Assembly: GCF_042679305.1 (NCBI RefSeq)
Contig: NZ_JBHTMP010000001.1
Span: 423,570-487,569, forward strand
Length of the DNA: 64,000 nt
DNA from: Micromonospora_H sonneratiae
Lineage (GTDB): Bacteria > Actinomycetota > Actinomycetes > Mycobacteriales > Micromonosporaceae
Direction: 5' to 3'
Within the stretch, counting starts at the first letter, position 1. Every line of letters starts with the position of its first letter. Shown here piece after piece: positions 54,783-64,000 of the stretch. The notes under the pieces were generated by a model that was given only the letters and a program-made list of their open reading frames with translations, was not told the DNA's origin and ran no database searches. A program made the translations under genes and the position numbers.

Positions 54783-57700
54783 TCAGTCACCGACCGGCGT
54801 GGTGAAGCGGGCCAGCAGCAGCCCGGCGCCCTGCTCAGCGGCGATCCGGGCCCCGACGACCAGCTCCGCGGAATCGCCGCACGCGATGCCCCGTACCCGA
54901 TGCAGTTCGGCGGTGAAGACGGATTCCCCCAGCCGGGCGGCCACGGCCAGCCCCTCGTCGGCCAGCGCCGCTGCGGTCACCGAATCGCCTGCGGCCAGGT
55001 ACGCCTCAGCCATCGCGCTGATGGTGACGGTCCGGGTGGCCCGCAGCCCGGGACGGTAGATTCCCTCGGCTGCGGCGCGCATCGCCGGTAACCGCTCACG
55101 GTCCCCGTTCCGGGCGGTGGCCCACTCGAAGAAGAACGTGCCGGTCGCCACGAAGTGCGGCATATCGTTGGCCACACCGATCTCGCGACACTGCCGGGCC
55201 GCAGCCAGAGCGGTGTCCACATCGTGTTCCTGCATCGCCATCCAGGCGGCGTACAGCGCGGCGTTCGCCCGCCCGTACGGGTCGCCGAGTTCCTCGGCGA
55301 GCTGGTCGGCGTCGGCGATGTCCGCCCGGGCAGCCGCGGCGTCACCGCGCAGCGACCGGACCAGCGCGCGGAAGTTGTAGGCCGCCAGTGCCGGGCGGCG
55401 GCCGATCTGCTGGCCGAGCAGCTGCGGATCCACGGCCCGTAGTCGGTCGATCGCCGACGTCAGTCGCTGGTCGGCCGCCACCAGGTTGCCGGCGAAGTAG
55501 CCGACCGAGCCCAGCAGGTACTCGCCGGCCGCAACGGTAGGGCCGGTTTCACCGTCGTCGGCCCGGACCAGGCGTTCGGCCAGCTCGGTACAGATCGCGT
55601 AGTCGGCCCGGTTGGCGGCCAGCTCACCCAGTGCCCACAGCGCGGGCCGGATGTCCGCCTCCGGTCCGACCAGTGACAACAGGTCCCGGGCGCGGGCGCA
55701 GACGGCGTCGACCGCGTCGGCACCGATGCCCACAGTCATCTGTAGCAGCGCGGCCCGATGGAGCTGGACGGCGAGTTCGGTCCGGGCCGACGACCGCGAA
55801 CCGGCGGCGACCGGTGACAACCGCATCGCGGCACGGTCCAGGTGTCCGAGCGCATCCTCGTAGGCGAACCGCCTGATCGCGTCGTCGGCCGCCGCCAGCG
55901 ACCACCGCAGGTGGTCCTCTCCGTGGCCGAGCCCGACCGCCTGGCCGTAGTGGTGGGCCAACTCGGCCGGGGCGACGTCACCTGCCCGCTCGTACGCCAT
56001 GGCCAGCCGGGCGTGCAGCGCGGCCCGGCGCGGTGGGGGCAGCTCTGCGTAGGCAACCTCGGCGAAGAGCGGATGGCGGAACCGCGTGGCACCGGGCCCG
56101 GCCTCGGTGACCAGTGCCGCCGAGTACGCCGCCACCAGCCCGTCGGCAACCTCCTCGGCCGTCGTCTCCAGGACCGCCGCCATCGTGTTCGCGTCCAGCT
56201 GACTATCGGCCACGCTGAGCAGGTCGAGGCAGGCACGGGCCGGCTCGGGCAGCTCACCGAGCCGGATCCGGACCGTGTCCCGGATGCTCGGTGGGAGGTC
56301 CCCGACGGCCGGGTCTGCTCCCGATCGGAGCAACTCGGTGATAAAAAACGGGTTTCCGCTGGTACGGGTCACCAGCCGGGCCACGACCTGGTCCCCGGGT
56401 GGCACACCGGTCCGCTGGCGTACCAGGTCGGCCACCGACGACGCGGCCAGCCCGGCCAGCCGTAGCTGGGTGAAGCCGGGGGTCCGGGCCAGCTCCGCCA
56501 CGGTCGCGGCCAACACCGCGTGCTGCTCGTACGGCCGCAGGGTGGCGAGGACCAGCGCGCGGGCGCTCGGCAGGACCGTGGAGAGGAACCGCAGCAGCAG
56601 CAACGAGTCCGGGTCTGCGGCGTGCAGGTCGTCCAGGACGATGAGCAGCCCGTGCCGGCCGGCCACCGTACGCACCAGTTCCGCCACGGCCTCGTACGCG
56701 TGGAACCGTGCCGCCGGATCCGGGCCGGCAACAGCGTCCAGCCCGTGCAGCGGTCCGGTGGCGAAGCCGTCCAGTGACGCCGCTGATCCAGTCGTACCGG
56801 CCTGCGGCATCGCGGCAAGCGCCCGTACCACCTGTCGCCACAGCCAGAACGGCGGTGCCTGGCCGACGTTGGGGCACCGGCCCCACACCACCGGGACACC
56901 GTCGGCCTTCGCCTGTTCACTGATGGCAGCGGCCAGGCTGGTCTTGCCGATCCCCGGCTCGCCCACCACGGCGACCACTCGGCCACCACGACGGCTCGCC
57001 TCGGCCAACGTGTTCTCCAGTAACGTGAGTTCCACCTGCCGGCCGACCAGCTGTTCCGTCCTCCCGTCCGGCAGGGCCGTCGGTGCCTCCGACGGGTCCG
57101 GGACAGCCAGCGCCACCGGCTCGGGGCTCACCACCACCGCGGATGGGACCGGTGCCGGTGGTACGGCCTGTTCGAGGATCAGCCGGTGCAGGTCCCGTAC
57201 CTGGGCACCGGGATCGAGACCGTACTCGCGGGCCATGATGCGCCGTCCCGCTTCGAAGGCCGCCAACGCCTCGGTCTGCCGTCCGGACCGGTACAGCGCG
57301 AGCATGAGTTGCAGCCGCGCCGCCTCACGTAGCGGGTTGGCCGCCACGAACTGGTGCAGGTCCGGCAGTAGGTTCGTATGCCGGCCGGCGGCCACAGCCG
57401 CCGTGAACCGGCCCTCCTCGGCACTGAGCCGTAACTCGGTCAGCCGCGTCGCCTCCGGCCGCACGGCGCTCAGCTCGGCAGCCCCGGCGAGTGCCTCGCC
57501 ACGCCACAACGCCAGTGCCGTCGCGTAGCCGCGTTCCGCCTCCGCCGCGTCCCCCGCCGCGAGCGCGACCGCGGCCGTGTCCACCAGTCGGGCAAACCGG
57601 TTCGCGTCGATCGCGTCGGTGTCGACCCGGAACTCGTACCCCTTGAGGTGCCCGCGCAGGATCTGGCTGGGCGCGCGGTGCGAGCGCTGCGGCTCCACGG

Positions 57701-57914
57701 CCCGGCGCAGCCCGGCGACGTAGCTGCGCAACGTCATGCCCGCGCTCGCCGGTGGGCGACCGTCCCAGAGCGCGTCGATCAACCAGTCGGCGGCGACGAC
57801 CCGGTTCGGCCGCAGCAGGAACAGGATCAGCAGTGCCTGCTGTTTCGGCGGGCCGGCCGGCACCAGCCGTCCGTTCCGCACGATCTCCAGTGGACCTAGC
57901 ACTCGGAACTGCAC
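54783..57914 (-). CDS. SARP regulator with AAA ATPase and TPR-like domains
   Basis: A 1043-residue regulator. Residues 1-95 are the SARP winged helix (FRVLGPLEIVRNGRLVPAG, PNRVVAADWLIDALWDGR, TLRSYVAGLRRAVEP), about 97-245 the activation domain (NPLREAARLQLMLALYRSGRQ), then an AAA-type ATPase (P-loop GEPGIGKTS, Walker B LLIVLDDLHAADPDSLLLLRF) like that of large LuxR regulators, then a long helical repeat region. There is no C-terminal LuxR HTH. GTG 57914 starts directly at the DNA-binding domain. The flavin hydroxylase gene follows 116 bases downstream on the same strand and is the nearest candidate target. Confidence 0.9.
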   Translation of the reverse strand: MQFRVLGPLEIVRNGRLVPAGPPKQQALLILFLLRPNRVVAADWLIDALWDGRPPASAGMTLRSYVAGLRRAVEPQRSHRAPSQILRGHLKGYEFRVDTDAIDANRFARLVDTAAVALAAGDAAEAERGYATALALWRGEALAGAAELSAVRPEATRLTELRLSAEEGRFTAAVAAGRHTNLLPDLHQFVAANPLREAARLQLMLALYRSGRQTEALAAFEAGRRIMAREYGLDPGAQVRDLHRLILEQAVPPAPVPSAVVVSPEPVALAVPDPSEAPTALPDGRTEQLVGRQVELTLLENTLAEASRRGGRVVAVVGEPGIGKTSLAAAISEQAKADGVPVVWGRCPNVGQAPPFWLWRQVVRALAAMPQAGTTGSAASLDGFATGPLHGLDAVAGPDPAARFHAYEAVAELVRTVAGRHGLLIVLDDLHAADPDSLLLLRFLSTVLPSARALVLATLRPYEQHAVLAATVAELARTPGFTQLRLAGLAASSVADLVRQRTGVPPGDQVVARLVTRTSGNPFFITELLRSGADPAVGDLPPSIRDTVRIRLGELPEPARACLDLLSVADSQLDANTMAAVLETTAEEVADGLVAAYSAALVTEAGPGATRFRHPLFAEVAYAELPPPRRAALHARLAMAYERAGDVAPAELAHHYGQAVGLGHGEDHLRWSLAAADDAIRRFAYEDALGHLDRAAMRLSPVAAGSRSSARTELAVQLHRAALLQMTVGIGADAVDAVCARARDLLSLVGPEADIRPALWALGELAANRADYAICTELAERLVRADDGETGPTVAAGEYLLGSVGYFAGNLVAADQRLTSAIDRLRAVDPQLLGQQIGRRPALAAYNFRALVRSLRGDAAAARADIADADQLAEELGDPYGRANAALYAAWMAMQEHDVDTALAAARQCREIGVANDMPHFVATGTFFFEWATARNGDRERLPAMRAAAEGIYRPGLRATRTVTISAMAEAYLAAGDSVTAAALADEGLAVAARLGESVFTAELHRVRGIACGDSAELVVGARIAAEQGAGLLLARFTTPVGD

Positions 57915-58070
57915 ACCATCACCACAACGTCCGGTCTCGACAGCCCGACACCTGAGTATGACAGCGCCGTCATGGCGACGTCAGGCATCGGGGACCGCCG
58001 GACCTTCCGTTCCGGTGACCGGTCGAGCCCCGGCCGATCCCTGACCGAGGCGGCCACCAGCCGTCGACGA

Positions 58071-58107
58071 CGTACCGCCAACCCCATCGGAAGGGGTTGG
58101 CGGTACG
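58071..58107 (-). terminator. Terminator of the second RHS gene
   Basis: A perfect 15-bp stem (arms 58071-58085 and 58093-58107) with a seven-base loop lies 64 bases past the RHS stop. Confidence 0.8.
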
Positions 58108-58171
58108 TCCAGCGTCGAGGCGCTACCTGCTGGTCACCCGGTCCGGCGCAGCGGCCGTTGGTACCACTGCA

Positions 58172-61100
58172 TCAGCGCTCCCGTCCGACGATCTGGAAGA
58201 CGAAGCGCATACCGTGGTAGATCGCGCCCGCGACCCTACCCTTGCCGGCGCCCCGAACCGTCTTCGACTGGTAGCGCTCGTAGTCCGAGGCGGGTTCCCA
58301 GCCCGGCTCCCGCTCATCGGCTTTCTGGAAGTGCAGCTTGCTCTTGTCCGGTCCGGTCAGTTCCTTGGCCTGCTTCTCCCCCGGCATCCTGACCAGGATC
58401 CGCCGGCCCGCCTTGCCAGCCGCCCCACCGGGCAGCATCGCCATCGCGGCACCGCCGTAGTCACCGGTCCGGACGCTGTTGGCGGCCTCGACCGCGCTGA
58501 TCGCCATCGTGGCGTAGGCGGCGACCGCGCAGATGGTGCAGGTGAACATCGCGGTGACGGCCAGGGCCACCTTCGTGACGGTCCACACCTTGCCCCAGTC
58601 GACGTGCTTGTCGATCCACTTGCCGGCCTTTGCCACGGCCTTTCCGGCCCGTTTGACGCCTCTACTCACCGCCTTGCTGACCCGTTTGACGGTGTTCTTG
58701 AAGGCTCTGACGTGTTTCTTCACCTGTTTCTTCGCTGCGTGGTAGACCTTGCGGGCAGTCTGTTTGACCTTGCGGACCACCTTGCGGACCACCTGCTTGG
58801 CCTTCTTGATGGCCCGCTTTGCCGCCTCGGCCTTCTGCTTGGCCCAGCGGCGGGCGGCCTCCACCCGGGCCTTCCACGCCTTCCAGGCCATCCACGCCTT
58901 CCACCGCGCGTACGCGGCAGCCGCCTTGCGCTGGGCGGCGGCCCAGGCCCGTTTGCACCAGCCGCAGAACGACCACTGGCCGTCCGGGTCCGAGAAGGTC
59001 TCCGGGCTGTTGTTGGCGTACGCGTACCCGTGCATCTGTTGCGGGTCCTCGACGTCGATCACCGGGTCCACGCTGATGAACCGGCCGATGAGCGGGTCGT
59101 ACTCCCGTGCACCGAGGTGGATCAGTCCGGTCGACGGGTCGGCGTTTCCGCCGACGAACGACCGGTCACCGGTCCAGTTGGCCGGCTGCGGCCCACGCGA
59201 TCCGCCGAACGGATCGAACCGGCGCTGGGTCACCTCCATCGTGGTGGCGTCGATGCTCAACTCGTCGGTGCTGTGGTGGTCGCCGAAGAGGAACTTGACC
59301 CCGGCGACGTTTCGTACGGCCACCACCTCGTCGCCGTGCGAGTAGTACCGCAACCCGTTGACCTGGGAGTCCTTGAGCGTCAGCTCCATCCCACCCAGGT
59401 AGAGCGTGGTCCCTTCGGGACTGCGACGGATGAGCCGGTTGCCGTCGGCGTCGTAGACGTAGCTGGTGACCTTGTTGCCCTCGGTGACCTTCGCGAGGTC
59501 ACCGTCGGCCGTCCACTCGAGGTTCTGGGTCACCCCGTCGACGACCCGCCTCGTGGTGTTGCCCGCAGCGTCGTAGGCAAAGGTGTCCGTACGGGACCCC
59601 GTGGGACCAGCAGTCGTCACCGAGGTGAGGGTGTGCGGCTGGGCAGCTCCGGCAGCCGGGGTGGTGTAGGTGCGGGTGGTGTCACCGCCCAGGGCGTGCC
59701 GCACCTCCCCGGTCCGGTTGCCCACCTTGTCGTAGCTGTAGGAGTACCAGTAGGGTGCCGCTCCGCCCAGCTTCGCGGTTTCCCGCACGGCCGCACAGTC
59801 GCCGTTGCCCGGTGTCCACGCCTCGGTCATCCGGCGCAGGTAGTCGTACTGGAAGCACTGGGTGTCGGCGGTCTGGTCGGGTGGGGCGTCACTGGTCCGC
59901 AGGATGTTGCCGGCCTCGTCGTAGTCGTAGGTGACGTCACCGACGCGCAGCGGCGCCCCGTCACGCTCGGTGATCACCCGCTTCAGCCGCTGGGTGCCCT
60001 CCTCGTACTGGTAGGTGCGCACTGCCGACTTCACGCCCGTGGAGTAAACCGTGCGGATCTCCTCGCCCAGCTTGGAGTAGGCGCTCTCCGTCACGTACGT
60101 GTCGACCCCGGTGGTCGTCGTCGGCAGCCCGAGCGCGTCGTAGCCGTACCGGACCGTCTCCAACGGCAGGCCGCCGACGGCCGGCTCGGTGGAGGTCGCC
60201 AGCGAACCGTCCAGGTTGTACGAGGCCCGGAACTGGTAGCTGCCGGCCAGCAGGCCCTCCGTGTCCGGAATCGTGTACCGGACGCCGGTCGCCCGGTCCG
60301 CCTCGTCGTAGCCGGTGACCGTCACCGTGTACGCCTTACCGTCGACGTACCGGGTCTTGCTGGTCAGCTCACCCTTGACGAGGGTGTCGTAGGTGAACTC
60401 GGTCAGCTTGGTGCTGCCCTCGTAGGTGGCGACGACCCGGTCCACCGCGTCGTACTGGTAGGTCAGCGTGCGCCCCCGGGCGTCGGTGCTGGCGACCACC
60501 CGGTCCTCCTCGTCATGGACGTAGGTGACCGTGCCGCTGTCCGGGTCGTCCACCGACGTCATCCGGCCACGCAGGTCGTAGTGGTAGCGGCGGACGTTGC
60601 CCATCGGATCGGTCACCGTGGCCAGCTCACCGTCCTCGGTGTACGTGTACCGGGTCACGTCGTACGGGCCGGTGGGGCTGTCACCGTGGTACTGGTGCAG
60701 TTCGGTGGTGGCCCCGGCCGCGTCCACGACCGTCGTCGTGGCCGTCTCACCACGCGGCGGGTCCACGGTGACCCGGTCACCGCCGTAGGTGGTGGTGGTC
60801 CGCCACTTCTCCACCCCCCGCACCTTGAAGATCTCGGCGGTCTCCCGGTCCGCGCCGTCGTAGAGGTAGGCGAGCTGCCCCGGCACCTGCGAGTCCGGCA
60901 CCACGACGAGGTCGCCACCGGGCGGTTGGGCGTCGTAGTAGTAGGGCATGTTCCGGCGCACCACCAGACCGCGCGAGTCGTGGTAGACGTCGGTGAGCAC
61001 CCGCCCACCGCCCGGGGCCGGCGTCTGGGTCTGGCGGGGACGCAACAGTTGGTCGAAGATCTCGTAACTGGTGCTGTAGCTGCTGCCGTCGTTCTGGAGC

Positions 61101-64000
61101 TGCCGGGTGGCGACCACCGCCGGGCGGTCCCTGGAGACCTGGTACGTGTACTCCTCGTTGGGCGACTGGCTCCTCGACCGGCCCGGTAGCCAGACCTTGC
61201 TCAGCCGGCCGAGCGGATCGTAGGCGAACTCGGTCCGCTTGCCACCCTCGTCGATGGTCAGGGTCTCCTCGCCCAACGCCGGGTCGTACTCGGTCGTCTC
61301 GACATGGCCGAGCGGATTGGTCACCGTCTTCTTCGTCAACAACCCACCGGTGGCCGGGGTGTACGCCGTGGTCGTCCTGTTGCCCACCCCGTCGTACGTC
61401 TCCAGGACCCGGCCGTACACGTCGTACACGTTGCGGCTCGCCGTCCGGAAGGTGCTTGCCGTCGTCAGTTCCTCGGTGAGGGTGGGCAGCCCCTTCGTCG
61501 GTGGTGCCCCGGCGGCCTGCCCGTCGTAGCTGGTCCGCTCGTCGGAGATGACGGCCTCCGCCGCGAGCGTCCGGGTCGAGACCGAGCAGGCGGCGGCGAC
61601 GGTCGTCACCCGGCTCGGGTACGTCAGCATCCACGCCGAGTCGGTACGCGCGTAGCTGTGCCGGGTGCACTTCTCGTCGCCCGTCTGGGCGGTGTCCCCG
61701 GCGTCGTCGACCTCGGCCGGAAGGCCCTCCGTGGTGTAGGTGGTGGTCGTCGCGGTCCGCCGGTGGCCGCCTGCGGCCAGCGGCACCCGGGTCCGGACCC
61801 TGTGCACGTTGACCGTGTACGCCCTGGTGACGCCCCAGGGGCGGTCCCGGACCGCGGTCGGGCCGTTCACCCACGGGTCCTTGATCTTGGCGGAGATCTC
61901 CACGCCGCCGGGCCCGCTGCGCTCGATCTCCTCCCGGACGAAGCCCTGTAGGTGTGGCGCGTCCACCACCGCCACCCCCTCGGAGTCGGTGACGCTCACC
62001 CGTCGAGGTGTCCCCGAGGACTGCCGGTCACCGTCCATGCCCCGCAGGTACAGGTACTCGGTCTCGGTGGGCAGCTCGTTCGACGTGCCCTGACGTACCC
62101 GCACCCGTTCGTAGCCGCGCCACTGCGACCAGGTCTTCTCCTTCTCCTTCACCAAGCCGTCGTCGTCGGCGAAGTGCCAGGCCGCGCCACCGACGTACTC
62201 GTAGGAGGTGACCTCGTCCACGGAACCGGCGATCCGGTCGTCCTCCACGACCTGGGTGGTGACGTACTTCTGGAACCAGTCCTGGGTCGGCGCGGTGGCC
62301 CCCTCCGGCGTCCAGAACGTCGGGTAGCAGCGCTTGACGTTGCTGTCCGGCACCGGCAGCGCATCCGCCGTGCAGTCGATGTCGGAGTAGTTGACCGAGA
62401 GCACCCCGCCGGACTCGGTGACGACCGTCCGCACCCGGTACTTCACCATCGGCGGGATGTTGTCCTGGCCGTCCACCCGGTTGGGCATCTGCTCGCCGCC
62501 GAAGGTGATCTCCGGCTGGGCCAGGGTGCCGCCCACCCTGCCGGTGTGCGTGATGCCGGCCAGCCAGAGCGCCGGGGTCCCGGAGTCGGAGGCGGGGAAC
62601 TCCTGCCGCAGCGTCCAGTTGTCCACGTCGGAGTACGCGGTGCCGCTCAGCACCTGGGTGGTGATCGCGGTCAGCCGCTTACGGGTCCAGAACGACGGGG
62701 CGATGTTGGTGCTACAACTCGCGCCCGCCTTGCAGTTCTGGTCCACCGGCGTGTCCGGCCAGTAGCGGGCGTTCGCGGTGGTGAACTGCGCGTCCGAGCA
62801 GGTGATGGTGCCGCTGGGCAGGCACCGCTCCTGCACCGTGAAGACCACCTTCGCCGGCGCGTTGGCGTACGGCGACTCGTTGCGCAACCCGTAGCGGATC
62901 TCCGTGAGGTAGCCACCCCGGGTGTACGCCGTGGCGGTGCTGCGGTTACGGGCGTAGTAGTTGGTCTCCTTGGCGTAGAAGTAGGCCATCGCATTGCCAC
63001 GCGGGTCCACGACGTAGTCGAGGTTCCACCGCCATGCCTGGGCACACGAGGCGTTGGCGAAGGTGGCGTCGTAGCACGGCTCACCGGCATTGTTGCCGAA
63101 AACCGGCAGCGCCCACGCCGAGTTCGTCACCGGGTTGCCGCTGGTCCAACCCGGCAGGCGGTTACGTCCGAAGTAGTACTGGGTGCCGTCGGTCGTGGTG
63201 ACCCGCCAGTACTCGCCGTCGTAGTCGTCGTTCACCGCGCCCGTCAACCGCTCGATCCGGGTGCCGTCGTCGTTCTTCGGCTGCCAGGTCCTCGTCACGT
63301 CGTCGTACAACAGCTCGGTTGCCGACCCGTTCAGCGACATCGTCGCGTTGTCGTAGGCGAAGCACATGTCGCCACGCTTGGGCGAGCCGGCCGACCCGTC
63401 GTCGGCACACGGCTTGTAGCGGCGTTCGATGAACCCGCCCGGGCTGAAGTCGAAGCCCTCCCCCACCCAGGACGCCTGGTTGTTCGTGGAAGCGATCCGA
63501 CCATCCACGGTTCCCGACGAGTAGCCGAAACTCAGCTGCGGTTGCGGCCCACCCAGTCCCGGTGGCTCATCCAGCTCGTACTGCCACGTGAAGTCACCGG
63601 TCTGCGGGCTGACCTGCCAGGTGGCGGACTGCTCCAGCGGGGTCGCCGCGTAGTCCCCGGAACTGCCGGACGGGCCGGCGGCCACCGCGTACAGCCCGGC
63701 GGCGGTCTCCACCTCGGCGGTGATCCGCCTGGCACCGGTGTCGTTGCGGGTCAGCACCGGGTCCCCGGCCCGGCACTCGGTCCGCTCCGGGGTCGACAGC
63801 GCGCACTCGGGCAGTGGTACGAACCGCAGCCGGGTCGCCCAGTCGCCACCGTACGCACCCGCGAACTTCCCGTAGTCGACGGTCAGCGCCGCCCGGCCGG
63901 TACGGCTCCGGCCGGCGACCGTCGTGCCCTCGTCCGCCGCCGGGCCCTGGCCCTGCCCCTGGTCCTGCCCCTGGTCCGCCTCGGCGGTCAGCCGCACCAG
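58172..64000 (-). CDS. RHS/YD-repeat protein, N-terminus cut by right edge
   Basis: The frame is open to the right edge; 1942 residues are visible. An apparent start at 63997 is an internal GTG. First comes the domain common in actinobacterial RHS proteins (GDFTWQYELDEPPGLGGPQPQLSFGY split over strands, VDGRIASTNNQASWVGEGFDF, FIERRYKPCADDG), then YD repeats and the core end GAREYDPLIGRFISVDPV and FSDPDGQW. Directly after is CGWCK (58966-58952), a Lys/Ala/Trp/Arg-rich helical region, a hydrophobic stretch (ALAVTAMFTCTICAVAAYATMAI), and a basic 60-residue tip (ERYQSKTVRGAGKGRVAG, YHGMRFVFQIVGRER). No Hint domain is present, unlike the first RHS protein. The tip is the likely toxin but matches nothing I know. 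No immunity gene follows. Confidence 0.92.
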   Translation of the reverse strand: MVRLTAEADQGQDQGQGQGPAADEGTTVAGRSRTGRAALTVDYGKFAGAYGGDWATRLRFVPLPECALSTPERTECRAGDPVLTRNDTGARRITAEVETAAGLYAVAAGPSGSSGDYAATPLEQSATWQVSPQTGDFTWQYELDEPPGLGGPQPQLSFGYSSGTVDGRIASTNNQASWVGEGFDFSPGGFIERRYKPCADDGSAGSPKRGDMCFAYDNATMSLNGSATELLYDDVTRTWQPKNDDGTRIERLTGAVNDDYDGEYWRVTTTDGTQYYFGRNRLPGWTSGNPVTNSAWALPVFGNNAGEPCYDATFANASCAQAWRWNLDYVVDPRGNAMAYFYAKETNYYARNRSTATAYTRGGYLTEIRYGLRNESPYANAPAKVVFTVQERCLPSGTITCSDAQFTTANARYWPDTPVDQNCKAGASCSTNIAPSFWTRKRLTAITTQVLSGTAYSDVDNWTLRQEFPASDSGTPALWLAGITHTGRVGGTLAQPEITFGGEQMPNRVDGQDNIPPMVKYRVRTVVTESGGVLSVNYSDIDCTADALPVPDSNVKRCYPTFWTPEGATAPTQDWFQKYVTTQVVEDDRIAGSVDEVTSYEYVGGAAWHFADDDGLVKEKEKTWSQWRGYERVRVRQGTSNELPTETEYLYLRGMDGDRQSSGTPRRVSVTDSEGVAVVDAPHLQGFVREEIERSGPGGVEISAKIKDPWVNGPTAVRDRPWGVTRAYTVNVHRVRTRVPLAAGGHRRTATTTTYTTEGLPAEVDDAGDTAQTGDEKCTRHSYARTDSAWMLTYPSRVTTVAAACSVSTRTLAAEAVISDERTSYDGQAAGAPPTKGLPTLTEELTTASTFRTASRNVYDVYGRVLETYDGVGNRTTTAYTPATGGLLTKKTVTNPLGHVETTEYDPALGEETLTIDEGGKRTEFAYDPLGRLSKVWLPGRSRSQSPNEEYTYQVSRDRPAVVATRQLQNDGSSYSTSYEIFDQLLRPRQTQTPAPGGGRVLTDVYHDSRGLVVRRNMPYYYDAQPPGGDLVVVPDSQVPGQLAYLYDGADRETAEIFKVRGVEKWRTTTTYGGDRVTVDPPRGETATTTVVDAAGATTELHQYHGDSPTGPYDVTRYTYTEDGELATVTDPMGNVRRYHYDLRGRMTSVDDPDSGTVTYVHDEEDRVVASTDARGRTLTYQYDAVDRVVATYEGSTKLTEFTYDTLVKGELTSKTRYVDGKAYTVTVTGYDEADRATGVRYTIPDTEGLLAGSYQFRASYNLDGSLATSTEPAVGGLPLETVRYGYDALGLPTTTTGVDTYVTESAYSKLGEEIRTVYSTGVKSAVRTYQYEEGTQRLKRVITERDGAPLRVGDVTYDYDEAGNILRTSDAPPDQTADTQCFQYDYLRRMTEAWTPGNGDCAAVRETAKLGGAAPYWYSYSYDKVGNRTGEVRHALGGDTTRTYTTPAAGAAQPHTLTSVTTAGPTGSRTDTFAYDAAGNTTRRVVDGVTQNLEWTADGDLAKVTEGNKVTSYVYDADGNRLIRRSPEGTTLYLGGMELTLKDSQVNGLRYYSHGDEVVAVRNVAGVKFLFGDHHSTDELSIDATTMEVTQRRFDPFGGSRGPQPANWTGDRSFVGGNADPSTGLIHLGAREYDPLIGRFISVDPVIDVEDPQQMHGYAYANNSPETFSDPDGQWSFCGWCKRAWAAAQRKAAAAYARWKAWMAWKAWKARVEAARRWAKQKAEAAKRAIKKAKQVVRKVVRKVKQTARKVYHAAKKQVKKHVRAFKNTVKRVSKAVSRGVKRAGKAVAKAGKWIDKHVDWGKVWTVTKVALAVTAMFTCTICAVAAYATMAISAVEAANSVRTGDYGGAAMAMLPGGAAGKAGRRILVRMPGEKQAKELTGPDKSKLHFQKADEREPGWEPASDYERYQSKTVRGAGKGRVAGAIYHGMRFVFQIVGRER

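Noticed and set aside
39639..57914. Antibiotic biosynthetic gene cluster
   Set aside because: Regulators and a resistance gene are present, but no core biosynthetic enzyme lies in the window.
58097..61189. A 1030-codon plus-strand frame opposite the second RHS gene
   Set aside because: Pro/Arg/Val-rich with no domain; the minus strand holds the RHS core.

Overview
The window is high-GC actinobacterial DNA with strong G/C third-position bias, GTG starts, multidomain SARP/AfsR-type regulators, Tat and Sec exported proteins and very large RHS proteins. The gene content and style suggest a filamentous actinomycete, probably Micromonosporaceae; that assignment is an inference from style, not from a marker gene. 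I saw no rRNA, tRNA, CRISPR array, transposase, integrase or phage gene.

Layout. 1-1856: two translationally coupled acyl-CoA dehydrogenases (minus) behind a perfect 7-3-7 palindrome. 1987-2886: a secreted cutinase of the type that hydrolyses polyesters including PET. 3119-8791: a histidine kinase/response regulator pair divergent from a MacB/FtsX-type ABC exporter. 8984-9697: an unknown protein. 10071-15530: a single-chain acyl-CoA carboxylase carrying biotin carboxylase, biotin carrier and carboxyltransferase parts in one polypeptide, laid out like eukaryotic ACC. 15733-21280: small secreted proteins, a DUF6463-like membrane protein and a Tat-exported WD40-like propeller fused to an amidohydrolase. 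21766-36435: a 3258-residue RHS/YD-repeat polymorphic toxin with a Hint domain, followed on the same strand by two secreted propeller (lectin-like) proteins that share a C-terminal domain.

36502-44274 is a regulator block: two divergent SARP-family regulators and a StrR/ParB-like pathway regulator. 44379-48465: a membrane-anchored protein and then a molybdate operon (HTH-Mop sensor, modA, modB, modC) with overlapping or nearly abutting genes. 48678-50791: small and unknown genes. 50854-57914 (all minus): a SARP-AAA regulator, an MhpA-like flavin hydroxylase and an antibiotic-resistance type ABC-F protein. The ABC-F gene is preceded by a six-codon upstream ORF and a GC-rich hairpin, which looks like a ribosome-stalling attenuator. 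58172-64000: a second RHS protein whose N-terminus runs off the right edge.

The strongest leads are the ABC-F leader ORF, the polyester hydrolase, the two RHS toxins (a shared CGWCK motif directly after the RHS core, an 11-residue helical repeat in one, unrecognised C-terminal tips and no visible immunity gene), and the one-chain carboxylase. Most intergenic gaps between converging genes hold strong hairpins that probably act as bidirectional terminators.
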